From: Tetmemena sp. SeJ-2015
Taxonomy: Eukaryota; Ciliophora; Spirotrichea; Sporadotrichida; Oxytrichidae
NCBI GenBank assembly: GCA_027382625.1
Contig: JAJKFJ010022319.1
Span: forward strand, 328,629-392,628
Reading direction: 5' to 3'
Length of the DNA stretch: 64,000 nt
A program made the position numbers and the translations under genes. Position 1 is the stretch's first letter, and each line of letters begins with the position of its first letter. The notes under the pieces are model-generated. The model searched no databases. It was not told the origin of the DNA and saw nothing but the letters and a program-made list of their open reading frames with translations. Positions 12,944-24,435 of this stretch are shown in pieces.

Positions 12944-13338
12944 TGATTTAATTTTTTTAATTATTTGGATGCTTTTTTATTTTTAAAAGAATAATTTTAT
13001 TATAAATTGCAAAAACCAAGCATGAAGGCAAGCTTTTCTTTTTTATTGCAAAAAGAATTTCAGAAATTTGGTTAATTCACTCCCTTATATCTACTTATAA
13101 AGACATATTTTTTATTATAGTTTGATGATTAAGTTTTGTAGTAAATAGTAGCTCAGAATTAATCTTATTTAATATATGTAGAGTTCTAATAAATTAAATA
13201 CTTAGAAAAGATATATACTCTTGTTTTAATTTCCATAATTTATAAATTTTATATGAAATATTAATTGAATTGGCATATTTTTTAATGAAATATAGCTAAG
13301 AGAAAGACTCCTAAGTCACTTGTTGATTAACGAAGAAA
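12944..13338 (+). other. AT-rich intergenic region
   Basis: About 395 bp of A/T-rich sequence with no convincing coding frame, RNA gene or repeat. It should include the 3' end of the preceding gene and the promoter of the next. Confidence 0.5.
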
Positions 13339-13818
13339 ATGTTTAAACGTTTATCTATGATTAGATACAGGACGAATTGCAGTATATTTGCACATAAATA
13401 CCGTGCCGACTTTTATTGGAGGATGCAATTATATTATTTTTATGCTACTGATTTCCAAAAACAGATAAACTACCTGTGTCGAGCTATTTAGTACTCCTTT
13501 CCTTAAGTCATTTTATGTTATTTAATCTTATAGTTATATTTATAAGAGATGAAATAAATGGCTGAGATGGGTATTAGCTAAGTGGATTCCAAAGAAAGAA
13601 TATAAAAGAGAAGGCAAAAAGCGCTTTAATATTTTTTGCTTGAAAATGTTCAGTTCCTCATCAGGATTCTATTGTCAAAATATAATTAAAAAGCTTTACA
13701 GAATTAAATTCATTCTAATAGATTTTATACATCTTTATTCCTACAAGACATCTTACAAGAGGATTTAATATATAATCATATTTCATTTTTAGAGTAATTG
13801 CTCATTGAATATATATGA
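13339..13818 (+). CDS. hypothetical protein, 159 aa
   Basis: A single uninterrupted frame of 160 codons from ATG 13339 (MFKRLSMIRYRTNCSIFAHK) to TGA 13816-13818, with many TAA/TAG Gln codons and no intron or IES. The sequence alternates aromatic/basic (ADFYWRMQLYYFYATDFQKQ) and helical leucine-rich parts (YFLLENVQFLIRILL, SFLEQLLIEYI). No signal peptide or known domain. With TGA as the only stop, long open frames are less informative than usual, but the residue usage looks coding. Confidence 0.55.
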
Positions 13819-13849
13819 CGTCTTTTAATTGATAAATCTGTTAATTTAA

Positions 13850-14253
13850 ATGTGGGACTCAACAGATCTTTCTATTGAATAAATAGTAAAAGCAACTATA
13901 CTCTTATACGAGTAACTACTTTTAAACAATCGAGAATGTGAAGGCTAAAATCCAAGACAAAGAAGCAGACTAAGTAGACAAAAATCTAAGTTTCACAAGT
14001 TAAAAAAAAGATTATGTAGTAAATTGAATAATAATTGAACACTTTTGACAAGCTTTTTCAAGAAATTATCATCTTCTTCGCTGGTAAAAAAAAATTAAGT
14101 TAGGATTGTTGATACTACCACAACATAAAGTAGCTGAAAGCTAAATTGAAACAGAAGAAGAAGACACAAAGTGCTTTTAAAAGGTAGTGTAGTAGAAGTC
14201 AATCATATTCCTTCCCCTCCATTAAAAAATAAATGTCTTTATATTCAAACTGA
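13850..14253 (+). CDS. small basic hypothetical protein
   Basis: ATG 13850 opens a 62-codon frame (MWDSTDLSIEQIVKATILLY) that reaches TGA at 14036-14038. A further coding-like stretch follows in other frames: FDKLFQEIIIFFAGKKKLSQ, then IKQLKAKLKQKKKTQSAFKR, up to TGA 14251-14253. Either the protein ends at 62 aa or one or two small IESs/indels near 14036-14110 connect the parts into about 130 aa. It is Lys/Arg/Gln-rich and unrecognised. Confidence 0.4.
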
Positions 14254-14541
14254 ATATATATACTAATCTCTTTTTAAAGATAATTGATTATTAAAGTTCT
14301 TTAATGTATTAAATTCTTTAGTATTATCAATAGAAGAATTGTTTTGTCTAACTTAAAATATCTAGAATTGTAAAATCTGATTTTTTATAACTTCTGATGC
14401 TAGAGATTTCAAGAAAAAAGTTAGGAAACTCATCATAAAATTGAGTAAAAAAATATTCAAAAGTGTTTATTAAAATTCCATTTTAACAAAATAATAAAAA
14501 TAATTAATTTGGAAATAAAATAATAGTTGAAATACTGCTGA

Positions 14542-15670
14542 TTAAAGTATAATTTAGAATTTGAGAGTTGTTTATCTATAACGGAAAAAGAGAAACAGTT
14601 TAATACTTTCCTAGATAGAGCATATCAGGCAAGGCAATTAAATAGAAAGGAAGCCGAGGGCAAAAGCCATGCTATCAGACAGAAAATCCAGTAAAGGCAA
14701 GAGCTTAAATATGACCCACTAAAAAAACAGATGCTCATCACTCATTTTCTCAGTACAAAGTAGTAACTGTAACTAGGAGAAAAGTAAAATTCTAATAACT
14801 CAGACAGCACTTTGACAGAAACCCCACAACCCTTACAAAACTAAAATTTCGATCATGAGATGTCCGAGTCTTAATAGATTAACTAAGACAGCTCCTCATT
14901 CTTACACCTAGGACTGTAGTAATTCTGTCTAGAGTTCAAAGTAATGGAACTATTCGCAAGGATAATGCTAGAATGGGGAATATGACTGCTCGATCATCGA
15001 AGAAAGGGAAGAATTCACACATCATATCTAAAATTAAGGCTCATCTCAAGTATTCCATTCCTAATACTAAAATACTAAGGCTAATCTCAAACGGCAAGTA
15101 TAGAGAAAAGCAATCAAGAGAATTCTTAGGTTCAATATTCTTTTCAAGATAAGTTCAGATAGCTTGTATTATATTTTTAATGTCTAGTTTGCGAAACCTA
15201 TGGCAATTGCTCTACTTCTTACTTATGGGATTCACAAGATATCTTAATCTTAGATCATGAATTTCTTTCCGGGCTCCCAGGCTATGGTTACCAATGAAAC
15301 CTTTTCAACGAGTCAATATCACAGTCAAGACTTGCCTTTAGATTAAGAAATTGAGTCTAAAATGAAAGTGATCTTGACTTCGATGAAAATAAATCCTTAG
15401 AAGATGTTTCATCTAATCTTTGAATAGTATCAGTAGAGATGCGAAAGCTATAAGTAATAACTTTAAAGCTCATGCAAAACCCTAAAGCAGCGATTATTGT
15501 CATCTGAATACCTAATCTAATATTTAGGAAGGCAATTTTTATCCCTCTAAAAGCATGATAGCATATTTTGGTACATTGATGATGCTTAAAGGAGAGTGTT
15601 TTTCAAATAAAATCAAAGAACTTTTCGCTAAGTATTTGAATTGTAGGAAATAGAATGTTAGCAATCTTGA
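14542..15670 (+). CDS. hypothetical protein with coiled-coil N-terminus
   Basis: Open from the codon after TGA 14539-14541. No ATG lies before the first convincing residues (ITEKEKQFNTFLDRAYQARQ), so the start exon is missing or hidden by an IES. The first part is charged and helical (NRKEAEGKSHAIRQKIQQRQ), then Ser/Asn/Gln-rich. A frame change near 14890-14930 leads to a long open stretch with a hydrophobic patch (FAKPMAIALLLTYGIHKI) and a C-terminal helical part (LLSSEYLIQYLGRQFLSLQK) ending at TGA 15668-15670. Family unknown. Confidence 0.55.
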
Positions 15671-15807
15671 TAGAGAAAGGCCAGATAAAATTTGAGATTC
15701 AATTGTAGAGATAAAAAGTGGACTTATAATTTCATAATTTTGGTAAATTTTATTTCAAGAGAAAATTTGAGTGACTATGAGTTAATTTTTGATAATTTTA
15801 ATAAAAA

Positions 15808-17519
15808 ATGTTCTCTAAAAGTTTCTTTCTACTAGTTTCTGTGATATCTTTCATCTACCTATCTGACTTACTATATCCTTAGCTAAAAATAAATGTAGCC
15901 TTCACATTCTCCTTAATTATTATGAATAGAAAAGCGCAGAGGTATCAGGAAACATTTATGGAATATGCGCACCTATCGAGCATTTAGATGAGCTCAATTA
16001 GAAAATACATCCTGTACTTGCTCAGATCAAGGTAACAATCTGGATCATTAATCCATTTTAAAACTTTAAGCAGCATTTTAATTTGTAGTCTACACCTTTC
16101 TTTAAAACATATAAAATCAACATGGAAAATGAATGCCCATTCTGGGCTCAGCAGCGCATGTGCAACTCTAACAAGTGCTCTATTTGCGAGTGTTCTTAGA
16201 ACGAAATCCCCTCATTTTGGAAGTAGCATCAACAGAGTTTGGACACAGGCATTTTTAACCACGTCCTAGCAGGTACAACTAAAGACTGCCCCCCTAAGGC
16301 TGGAGACTGGTGCTCTGATGATGAACACGATTCTAAGGCTATCTTATAAACTTAAATTTGAAATGCTGACTTAATCTTTGTGAACTTGGAGAAGAACAAA
16401 GAGTCTTATACAGCCTACGATGGGATGGAGATCTGGAGAGCAATTTATAAGGAGAATTGCATGATAGAAAAGTTAAAGGACCTAGATACTTCGAATACTT
16501 GCTCTGAGGAGACCCTCCTCTACCAGTTGATATCCGGGTTTCACGCCTCTGTAAATATGCACGTGTCTAAAAACTTTTTCGATTAGAAAACTAGTAGCTT
16601 TTCACCCAATCATGCTATGTATCTTAATTCATTAGGGAATCACCCTGATAGAATTAAAAACTTGTTCTTTCTCTATGCGGTACTCTTGAGAGCTATAAAT
16701 AGAGCTGCTCCTACACTAAGTGCCTATGACTATGCCACAGATTTGAATAGTGAGCAAGATTATGAATTTATTAAAAATATATTATAATGAGTATCGATCT
16801 CAACCATATTTATAAGCTTTATTTCTAAACAGAGATAAATTTTATTCTTACTACTAATTTACTTAAAAGCTATATGAATTATTAAAGATTTGATGACGCC
16901 AGAGTATGTGAATTAACTTTTGAATACGACACTTTCCCACTGTGAGGAACCTTTTAAAGAGAAGAACCTCTTTATTAAGATTGAGAATGACTTCCGCTAG
17001 GAATTGCTCCTTAAAGATATTTAGACTAAGTTCTTCAACATTTCGAGAATACTTGACTGCGTGGGATGCGATAAATGCAGACTAAATGGAAAACTTTAAA
17101 TCCAAGGCGTAGGAACTGCACTCAAATTACTATTTTCAGCACCTTAAAACTATCATTATTTAATACGATGTAAAATTAATGATCCATTTTAACTCCTAGT
17201 ATATTCATTTGAAGAGAACAGAAATTATTGTAAGTTGCTAGTATTAGGGATTAAGTTTCATCTAATGCTCTTATTGTTTTTCAAGAGTTATAAATCAGTA
17301 CTTAAATTTGTCTTATAGGCGCTAGTGAACACCCTCTACAAACTAAGTGAGTCGGTAGAGTTTTACAGATAGTTCAGAGCATACGAGTAAGAGAGTGATA
17401 GGCAATTTGACATTCTGAAACTCATAATTAGTTCCTTCGTAGTCGTTCTCTATGGAATCCTTTTAGCTCTCAGAAGCTGTAAAAAGAAATCTTAAGTTAA
17501 CAAAAGCAAAGCAGATTGA
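15808..17519 (+). CDS. ERO1: ERO1-like ER thiol oxidase
   Basis: ERO1 re-oxidises protein disulfide isomerase in the ER lumen, passing electrons through FAD to oxygen. ATG 15808 begins a signal peptide (MFSKSFFLLVSVISFIYL). The ERO1 signatures follow in order: Cys-rich CPFWAQQRMCNSNKC, YDGMEIWRAIYKENC, the SEETLLYQLISGFHASVNMH helix, and the catalytic CxxCxxC as CVGCDKC (17058-17078) followed by GKLQIQGVGTALK. A hydrophobic segment near the C-terminus (LIISSFVVVLYGILLAL) suggests membrane anchoring. Three introns are visible (about 15896-15931, 16032-16090 and 17230-17320) plus IESs with pointers ATCTT and AAATTA; an unresolved gap lies at about 16790-16930. Stop TGA 17517-17519. Confidence 0.93.
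16346..16378 (+). other. IES in ERO1, pointer ATCTT (33 bp)
   Basis: ATCTT at 16341-16345 and 16374-16378. The insert contains an in-frame TGA and has no GT-AG ends. Its removal joins SKA to IFVNLEKNKESYTAYDG in frame. Confidence 0.85.
17130..17178 (+). other. IES in ERO1, pointer AAATTA (49 bp)
   Basis: AAATTA at 17124-17129 and 17173-17178. Excision changes the frame and joins GTALKL to MIHFNSQYIHLKRTEII, matching the ERO1 order of motifs. Confidence 0.85.
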
Positions 17520-17664
17520 GTTTGTAATCTATGAAAAAAATGAAATGACAAGTAAAAATGTACTCTTAGAAAATTAAAGTAGTGTCTATCAAATGATTTA
17601 AAGTATATTCTTAGACATCCTTTGTCTCAAGGATTTCGATAAAGTGCGAATTAAATTTATATAA

Positions 17665-20600
17665 ATGGAAAAATAAAAGTAGAAGCCTTGTCCCTAGAAG
17701 GGTAAAGCAGCTACCTCACAAGATCCAAAGCTAGTCGAGATTACGCTTAATCTTGATGAAGAAGGTGATTATGAATCAAATTAGCCATCTGAGAAGGCTG
17801 ATTGTGACATTAACTTTCTCAATTACTTAAAGCCAAACACCACAACTAATAAATCAAGAGCATAAAAGAACCAAAATTTCCTGAGCAATAATTGCAGTAG
17901 CTATTTTAGCACCTAAGTGTAGTTCACCTCTGCAAGGAGAAATTTTGGCGCAGATTCAAACTTAAGATCTTTGGCGCAATAGCAACTAGAATCGTTTTAA
18001 AAGACTGGATAAAATGATAATGTACTGAGTTCAAAATCCTCACAAAAGTCTTTCAATTTTGCTTTCAAGACTTAGCCTGTTCAAACTACTACAGGCTCAT
18101 AGATAGGAAGCTCTGCTAATTTAAGACTAGGCGGCTTGGTAAGCGCTACTAGTTCTCAGAAATCAGGTGTTTGCCTCTTTTCCAATAATAATGCTATCAC
18201 TGCTACTCACACCAATAAATCTTCTCAGAAGAACTTGTGCAACTAAAGTCTACTGAATATGTGTCGATCACAACAGTCCTCGAACTCTAAGTTACTAAAT
18301 GTTGTCTCTAGGAATGATAAAATATCTGAGAGCTTAAGCTCTGGAGTTTACAAGGAGAATAAGGGTAAAGGCCCATTCTACAAGCACAAAATAATTAAGC
18401 TACTTTCTTAGATTGGTGTTCATGACTTTCTACCGCTAGATAGCTATTCAAATGAAAATCTCTTCTAGATTAAAAATGTCATTTTGCTTTATTAACTTGG
18501 AATATTATGATTGTCGAACTTGTGAGTAAAAATTATCTCTACATGCAGTCTGAATTAAAGACTCACAGGAAATTGAATGAAAGTCTGATTTTCAAATACC
18601 AGGAGGAGCGTAATCTAAGAAGGAAGATAGAAGCTGAGTATAAGATGCACTAGAAATTTTCGACCCGAATTAATGAAGTTCTCTAATATCTGGATAACGT
18701 AAAGAACACTTTAAAAAGTTATTCCCTCAAAGAAATTCAGCAAGTCATGCTTGTTAAGGATTTATCAAATCGTCTTGAGGAAGCTAAAAGTAAGCTGGAT
18801 ATGACTATTTAAGTGAAAGTTATTGATGAGATTCTCTATCAGTACAACTTTTTGGATGAAGGGTTCGGGGCGGCACACCAAATTTAAACAGGCCATGAAT
18901 TGGCAGAGTAAATAGATAAGTTTATCAACAATTTGCTAATTGACTCAAGGACAGTAGAGTTAGATTTAGTAGCACCACTTTCTAAGCAATTAGATCAAGA
19001 TGATGACATTCTTAGAACCTTCTTGCTTATAATTTAAAGTGCGATATATTAAATTCTAGAAGTATAAATGGCGTTCTAGCTCTCTTGATCACTTGGGCAG
19101 GCACAATAGACACTTATACGGGTGCCACAATCACATCACAATTGGCCAAGCTTTGAAAGAAACAAAAGAAGAGTCTAAAAAGATCCTAAAACATCTTCAA
19201 AAATAGAATGAAGATCTTAAAATTAAAAATGAAAAGCTGACCATAGAAATTCAAAATGTAGAGCCTTACTTGGAGAAGAAGGAGCTCCTACAATAAATTG
19301 CATCACTTGAATCAGACGTGTATAAGATTGAGTCGGTTAATAAACATCTTGTATCGAGAAATAGAGAGCTTATCAAAAGCAGAGAGGAGCTCAGTCATCA
19401 AGCACAACATTATAAAGAGAAGCAAATAAATCATTATTTATATGCTTCATAATATAAAGAGATAGTGAAGGCACTTACAAATATGAAACAAGAGAAACAC
19501 ATATTGGATAAGTTTATTGGGATGCTATTGAGTAAAACTAATTAGGAACTGGGAAAATAGGAGATTCTCTAGTTAAGAGGATTGATAAGTAGCAGCTAAG
19601 GCTTGGTTTATGTAAATGAAGAATCTTCTCAAGAAGCGAAATCCAGGTGCGGGAGTGGAATGTCTAATGTTCAAGGCTCAATTTAAGAAATTAGAGCAGA
19701 GTACTTGAAATAGAGAACTATGAACGAGGAGCTTATTCATTACTTGCAAGTTAAATTTATTATAATCTTTCGTTTGATTTTAACTAATAAGTGGCAATTC
19801 AAGAGCTATATAAAAGTAGCAGAGATAAAGAAGTACTTATGAAGCTTGAAGAAAAGCTATTTCTTTATCAGTTCTAGTTATCTGATGAAGCTCTTCCTAA
19901 CAACAGTTTACAATAGCATCAAATCTCAACCAGCTCCTCTCTTAATAGTCCAACTATTGTTGGTCCTCAATTCGTTCCTTTAAAAAAGTTAAAGTAAAAA
20001 AGAGAGTATATGCGCTCCAAAGATCGCCTAAGTTCAATAACTGCTCTTTCAACCTCCCAAGATAAGGTTAGCAAGCGTTATACTTACTCTAATCTCAACA
20101 CTACCATTAGTAATTACACTAAGAGTCATCCTGTTAACGGTAGAGTAGGCTCCTAAATATCAAACATTAGTGGGAGCTTGGCTGGGTATCACGGAGCAAA
20201 TCTTGGTCCCTCAATAGTGAGCGATATAAACAACCCTCATAATATAAGCACGGCTACTGGAGCAACTATAATGGGAATAGTTGAAGAGACTAGCACATGT
20301 GGTGGACTCAAAAGGAAGAGTACCGCAGATGAGACATCAACTAGGAATCATAATATCAATAATGGAATTGCTAAATAGTTTAGTCTGAGAAATCCCAAAT
20401 AGCTGTCACTTTAAAATTTGGAATTAGCAAGCAGTAATTATATCAGCGCAAGGAAAATAGACAGAGGTCCAAACACTTCCCCTAAAACTTATTTTATAAT
20501 AACCTAATAAACAAAAATTTATTAGAGTGGGAATATGTCTGGAAAATCTTAAGTTCATAAATAAATATTTATTTTATTGTCTTAAGGAACAGCATTGACT

Positions 20601-20717
20601 TCATTCATTAAAATATTTATTTTATTGACAAAGCCAACGAATTTTGTGTTCACACTGAGTTAATTAAAACTTAATGATAAAAGCCACTAGAATAGCAAGT
20701 CAGCCTCTAAATATTGA
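17665..20717 (+). CDS. long coiled-coil protein, Ser/Asn-rich ends
   Basis: ATG 17665 (MEKQKQKPCPQKGKAATSQD) to TGA 20715-20717. The first about 270 codons are Ser/Asn/Gln-rich and probably disordered. The middle is an extended coiled coil (TKEESKKILKHLQKQNEDLK; SRNRELIKSREELSHQAQHY; EEKLFLYQFQLSDE). The C-terminal 250 residues are Ser/Thr/Asn-rich again. IESs with pointers TAAAAAT, AAGT and a 17-bp repeat are placed; another interruption near 19030-19100 is visible as a frame change but is not resolved. The layout resembles centrosomal or cytoskeletal scaffold proteins, but I cannot name a family. Confidence 0.65.
18478..18533 (+). other. IES, pointer TAAAAAT (56 bp)
   Basis: Seven-bp repeats at 18471-18477 and 18527-18533. 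Removal skips in-frame TGAs and joins NLFQIKN to YLYMQSELKTHRKL. Confidence 0.8.
19752..19792 (+). other. IES, pointer AAGT (41 bp)
   Basis: AAGT at 19748-19751 and 19789-19792. Excision joins LIHYLQ to VAIQELYKSSRDKEV in frame. A GT-AG intron reading at this site gives the wrong frame. Confidence 0.75.
20580..20627 (+). other. 48-bp insert between 17-bp direct repeats
   Basis: The 17-bp sequence beginning AAATATTTATTTTATTG lies at 20563-20579 and again at 20611-20627, with 31 bp between. The unit is 48 bp, so the frame is kept whether or not it is removed. It could be an IES with an unusually long pointer or a simple tandem duplication. Confidence 0.5.
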
Positions 20718-20921
20718 GAAGATTACTATACTAAATAATTATAAGAAATGTATAATAATGCAAGCAAATTTTCCTATAAGCGAAGCACCCAGAATAAGTT
20801 TATTTTAACTAATTAAGATTGATCTCAAATATTTAATAACCTTTGTACCTTCTGAGCTATAATCAGAAATAATTTTGAATTTAAATTAAATCTGTTGATT
20901 TTATAATTTTCTGCCAATAAA

Positions 20922-22241
20922 ATGGATCAAGACTCTTATTTAAATAATCTTTACTCTTAAGTAGACACACATCGGCCTTTCCCAACTCTTCCTGGCGATA
21001 ATTCCAGAACCTAGAACCCACCACAATAGCAAATTAATAGCTTTTCTCACCTTAACACTCAAAGTTACCAGCAGTAGAATTAGATGATGATGAGTTAAGT
21101 AACTGCCACTTAAAATCAACAGCCACCTTCCTCTTCCACAAATTTGATAAAGTAGAAGGCTAAGAACAGAACTGAAATTTTCCACTTGCTCATGTGCCAA
21201 AGCTTAAAGGAGCTAGAGATAAGTACTTTTATAGAGCAAATGCTGGAGGAAAACCTCATCAGTTATTAGTACTCTTCAAAAGTGTTGACTAACTCTATGC
21301 TATGGCTCCAGGCTAAGCCAAATGAAAATTTCAATCCATGTTCAAACCAGTAATAGCAAGCCCCTAACTTCAATTTTGATGGCTCTCAAATGACTTAATA
21401 AAAAGCTAGTCACCAGGGACAGTATCTCTTTGAGAATGAATTTGTACTAGTCTATCATAATGTTGACACATTTCAACAGGACTTTTTGAGGGGATATTTG
21501 CAGATAGAAATGTAAAGGCTGAAATTATTCAAGCAGAATAAATTGGCGAGTGGTACTCCCTCTTTTAAAGTGATCTTACTTTTCCATGGAGTTTGTGATC
21601 AGCTTTTCAACAATCCTTCAAGTGACAAGCAAAACAGGGGTAGGTTAGGAGCGACCTAGAGTGATTAATTGAAGTAAGAGAGGAATAATCCATTCTAGTC
21701 TACTTTATAAGACTAAGGCAGAACAACTGTCTCTAAATCTGAGTATGATAAATTCCTAATAGATCTCACCATAAGCTATGAGTTCGACTATATCGAATTA
21801 GACTCACCAGTAGAGGTTATTGACTTTCTAAAAGAGATGCATCAATCGATTGTAGAAAAGCCCCATCGCAAAGAGCTCTCGATGTACTCTCGCAAGGGTT
21901 TCAAGCCGGGGAAAAAGGCTCAACTTTCTGGCTTCAAAGATCCTATGAGCATATCTTACATCTCGATGTTAATGTGTATTCCAGGAGTCAGTGAAAATAA
22001 GGCTATTGCTATGGCAAAAGTATTTCCCACTTTTGCCAATCTCATGCAGATGATTGTTGATGAAAAAATAGACCAGAAGGCTAAAGTTAAAATGCTTACT
22101 GAAGTTGAAGTGAAAGGAAATTCAATGGGAGAGAAAAGCAAAAGAATGGGTAAGGTGTTAGCTGAGAGAATTTATAAGACTCTTAAGAGTGCGGATCCAA
22201 AAACTTAGATAAGTGGTGAAGCAGAAAAGAATGCTAAATGA
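20922..22241 (+). CDS. EME1/MMS4-like structure-specific endonuclease subunit
   Basis: One intact frame of 440 codons from ATG 20922 (MDQDSYLNNLYSQVDTHRPF) to TGA 22239-22241, with no intron or IES. EME1 is the non-catalytic partner of MUS81, which cuts branched DNA during recombination and replication-fork repair. The first 80 residues are Gln/Ser/Asn-rich. An ERCC4-like nuclease fold seems to span about 90-300 (FKVILLFHGVCDQLF, then YEFDYIELDSPVEVIDFLKE). The C-terminus has tandem HhH-like helices with the hairpin IPGVSENKAIAMAKVFPTFA, and ends GKVLAERIYKTL as in XPF-family proteins. I see no ERKxxxD catalytic motif, fitting EME1 rather than MUS81. Identification rests mainly on the C-terminus. 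Confidence 0.72.
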
Positions 22242-22431
22242 AGGTTAAGGATCAGCAATGGGCTTTTAATAAATAATAATTTATTCAATAAACTCTTTTT
22301 AAAATGAGTTGATTAGATTATAGAATTGTTTTTCAATTACTTAATTTCAGATTACTGATTCAATATATGTGAATTAGACCTGCCAGAATTAAATTAAGTA
22401 ATATAAAATTTTTATAACCTTATTCAAGTAT

Positions 22432-23972
22432 ATGCTGTCCAAGCTCTCTTCAAGCATACTAAAACACTCCTAGAAAGCAAAGCAAGTTTCATCTGCTTCT
22501 TAGATGCTACTTTCAGGCTCTCAGCCTTAAAGAAACGTGTCTTTGCTTGTTAACTCTCAAGGCTTAGAGGAAGATTAAATTCTAATCTAAAAGACTGCCT
22601 ACGATTTCGCAAATTCTCAACTCAAACCATTTGCAGCAGAATGGGATGAGAAGAAGCATTTCCCCATGGATGTTTACAGAGAAGCTGCACAGCTTGGATT
22701 CGCAGGTATTTATGTGAGTGAAGAGTAAGGAGGATGCGGTCTTGGAAGACTTGAAGCATCTCTCATCTTTGAAGCTCTCTCAACTGGTAAGTTTATCCTT
22801 GAAGTTTATATGCCAAATATTTCAGTATTGAATTGTCTCAATTATCATTCCATATTGACCATAACATTTAATTCTATTTGGGTTGCATACTTACAATTAA
22901 TTCTAGGGTGTGTTGGCTCCTCTGCTTACTTAAGTATTCATAACATGGTTGCATGGATGATTGACTCATTTGGAAATGAGGACCAAAAGAAGAAGTGGAT
23001 ACCTCCCATGATGACACTTGATCTCTTTGGCTCGTACTGTTTAACTGAGCCTGATTCTGGAAGTGATGCCCAAGCTATGAAGACAACTGCTTTCTCTCCT
23101 CTTATATTTTTTGGCATAATTAATGCAAAGGACATGGGAGATCATTACGTTCTCAATGGATCAAAGGCATTTATCAGCGGAGCGGGAGCCACTGACCTTT
23201 ACCTTATCATGTGCAAGACTGGTGAGAAGGAAGTTTCTTGCATACTTGTTGAAAAAGGAACAAAGGGTCTTTCCTTTGGAAAGAATGAAAACAAGGTTAG
23301 TTAATCGTAGAATATTGATGAAAGAAATTAAGTTATTAAACCTTTGCTTTAGATGGGATGGAACGTTCAACCCACAGCACTTGTGATTCTGGAAGACTGT
23401 AAAGTGCCCAAGGAAAATTTGATCGGATCAAAAGGTCAAGGTTTCAAGATTGCTCTCTCAGGACTTGACGGTGGCAGATTGAATATCGCAAGTTGCTCGC
23501 TCGGAGGAGCTGCTGCTTCCCTTGATATTGCTGTTGACTATGTTAAAGGCAGAAAGCAGTTTGGCAAACCTATTTCTGACATGAATACTCAGTCATTTAA
23601 TAATTTTATTGTGACAACCAGCACATTCAATTCAAACTTGCTTAAATGGCTACTGATTTGGAGGCCTCTCGCCTGATGGTGAGACATGGAGCACGTTTGA
23701 TTACTGAAAAGGCCCCTAACTACTCTATGTACTGCGCCATGGCGAAGAAATTTGCTACTGATAAGTGCTTTGACATAGTAAACGATGCTCTTCAACTGCA
23801 TGGAGGATATGGTTACTTGAAAGACTACCCAATTGAGAGATACCTCAGAGATTTAAGAGTCCATCAAATCCTCGAGGGAACCAACGAGATCATGATGCAC
23901 ATCATCTCTTAAAATATATAGTGTGTCTCATTATTCTATATAATCCAAAGACACCTTCTTTCAGACAAATGA
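22432..23972 (+). CDS. isobutyryl-CoA dehydrogenase-like acyl-CoA dehydrogenase (ACAD8 type)
   Basis: A mitochondrial flavoenzyme of valine breakdown that oxidises isobutyryl-CoA. ATG 22432 starts a Ser/Lys/Gln-rich presequence ([18 protein letters not shown]). The family order is complete: [89 protein letters not shown], and [12 protein letters not shown] with the predicted catalytic Glu in LEGTNE. Two GT-AG introns (22787-22906 and 23296-23352) and two IESs (23091-23126 and 23592-23629) interrupt it. Removing all four gives 430 codons ending at TGA 23970-23972, the size expected for the family. The C-terminal extension after HIIS depends on reading TAA as Gln. Confidence 0.95.
23091..23126 (+). 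other. IES in ACAD8-like gene, pointer TGC (36 bp)
   Basis: TGC at 23088-23090 and 23124-23126. The 36-bp insert adds 12 hydrophobic residues inside a conserved loop (MKTTA...[12 protein letters not shown]). Family alignment from memory shows no such insertion, and it lacks GT-AG ends. Confidence 0.85.
23592..23629 (+). other. IES in ACAD8-like gene, pointer TCA (38 bp)
   Basis: TCA at 23589-23591 and 23627-23629. Excision changes the frame and joins PISDMNT to [16 protein letters not shown], as expected for acyl-CoA dehydrogenases. Confidence 0.88.
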
Positions 23973-24435
23973 GAATAGATAACTGAACAGCTAATATCAA
24001 ACTCCTGCTAATCATTTATGGTTCTGCAAGCAAGCTAGACGGATCTTTAATGATTTAATCAAATCTTATTCGCCGTATCAATCCGAACATTTATTTAAAC
24101 TTAGCTAACTAAATACAAGACTATTGAGAAAATGTGAAAAAAGATAGATAAAGAATATGAGGATTTTAAGTAGAAATCAATTCGATAATAGTCTTTATAT
24201 TTTTATAGTATGTATTAATATCCACCAGTTACATTGAGAAATCTGATATTTCTTATTGGCTATCATAAAAGAATTATCAATTTATGGCAAAGTATATTAA
24301 ATTAAAAATCGATTTTACTTTTTGAACAATAATCGATATAATAAATTAAAAGTATAAAATCTCCTTTCTAGATAACTTAGCAACTTAAATATTTTACTTT
24401 TTACTAATTTCAATTAATAATTTGAGGACGAGTCA
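23973..24435 (+). other. AT-rich intergenic region
   Basis: About 460 bp between two same-strand genes, A/T-rich, with no coding frame or repeat that I can support. Confidence 0.5.
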
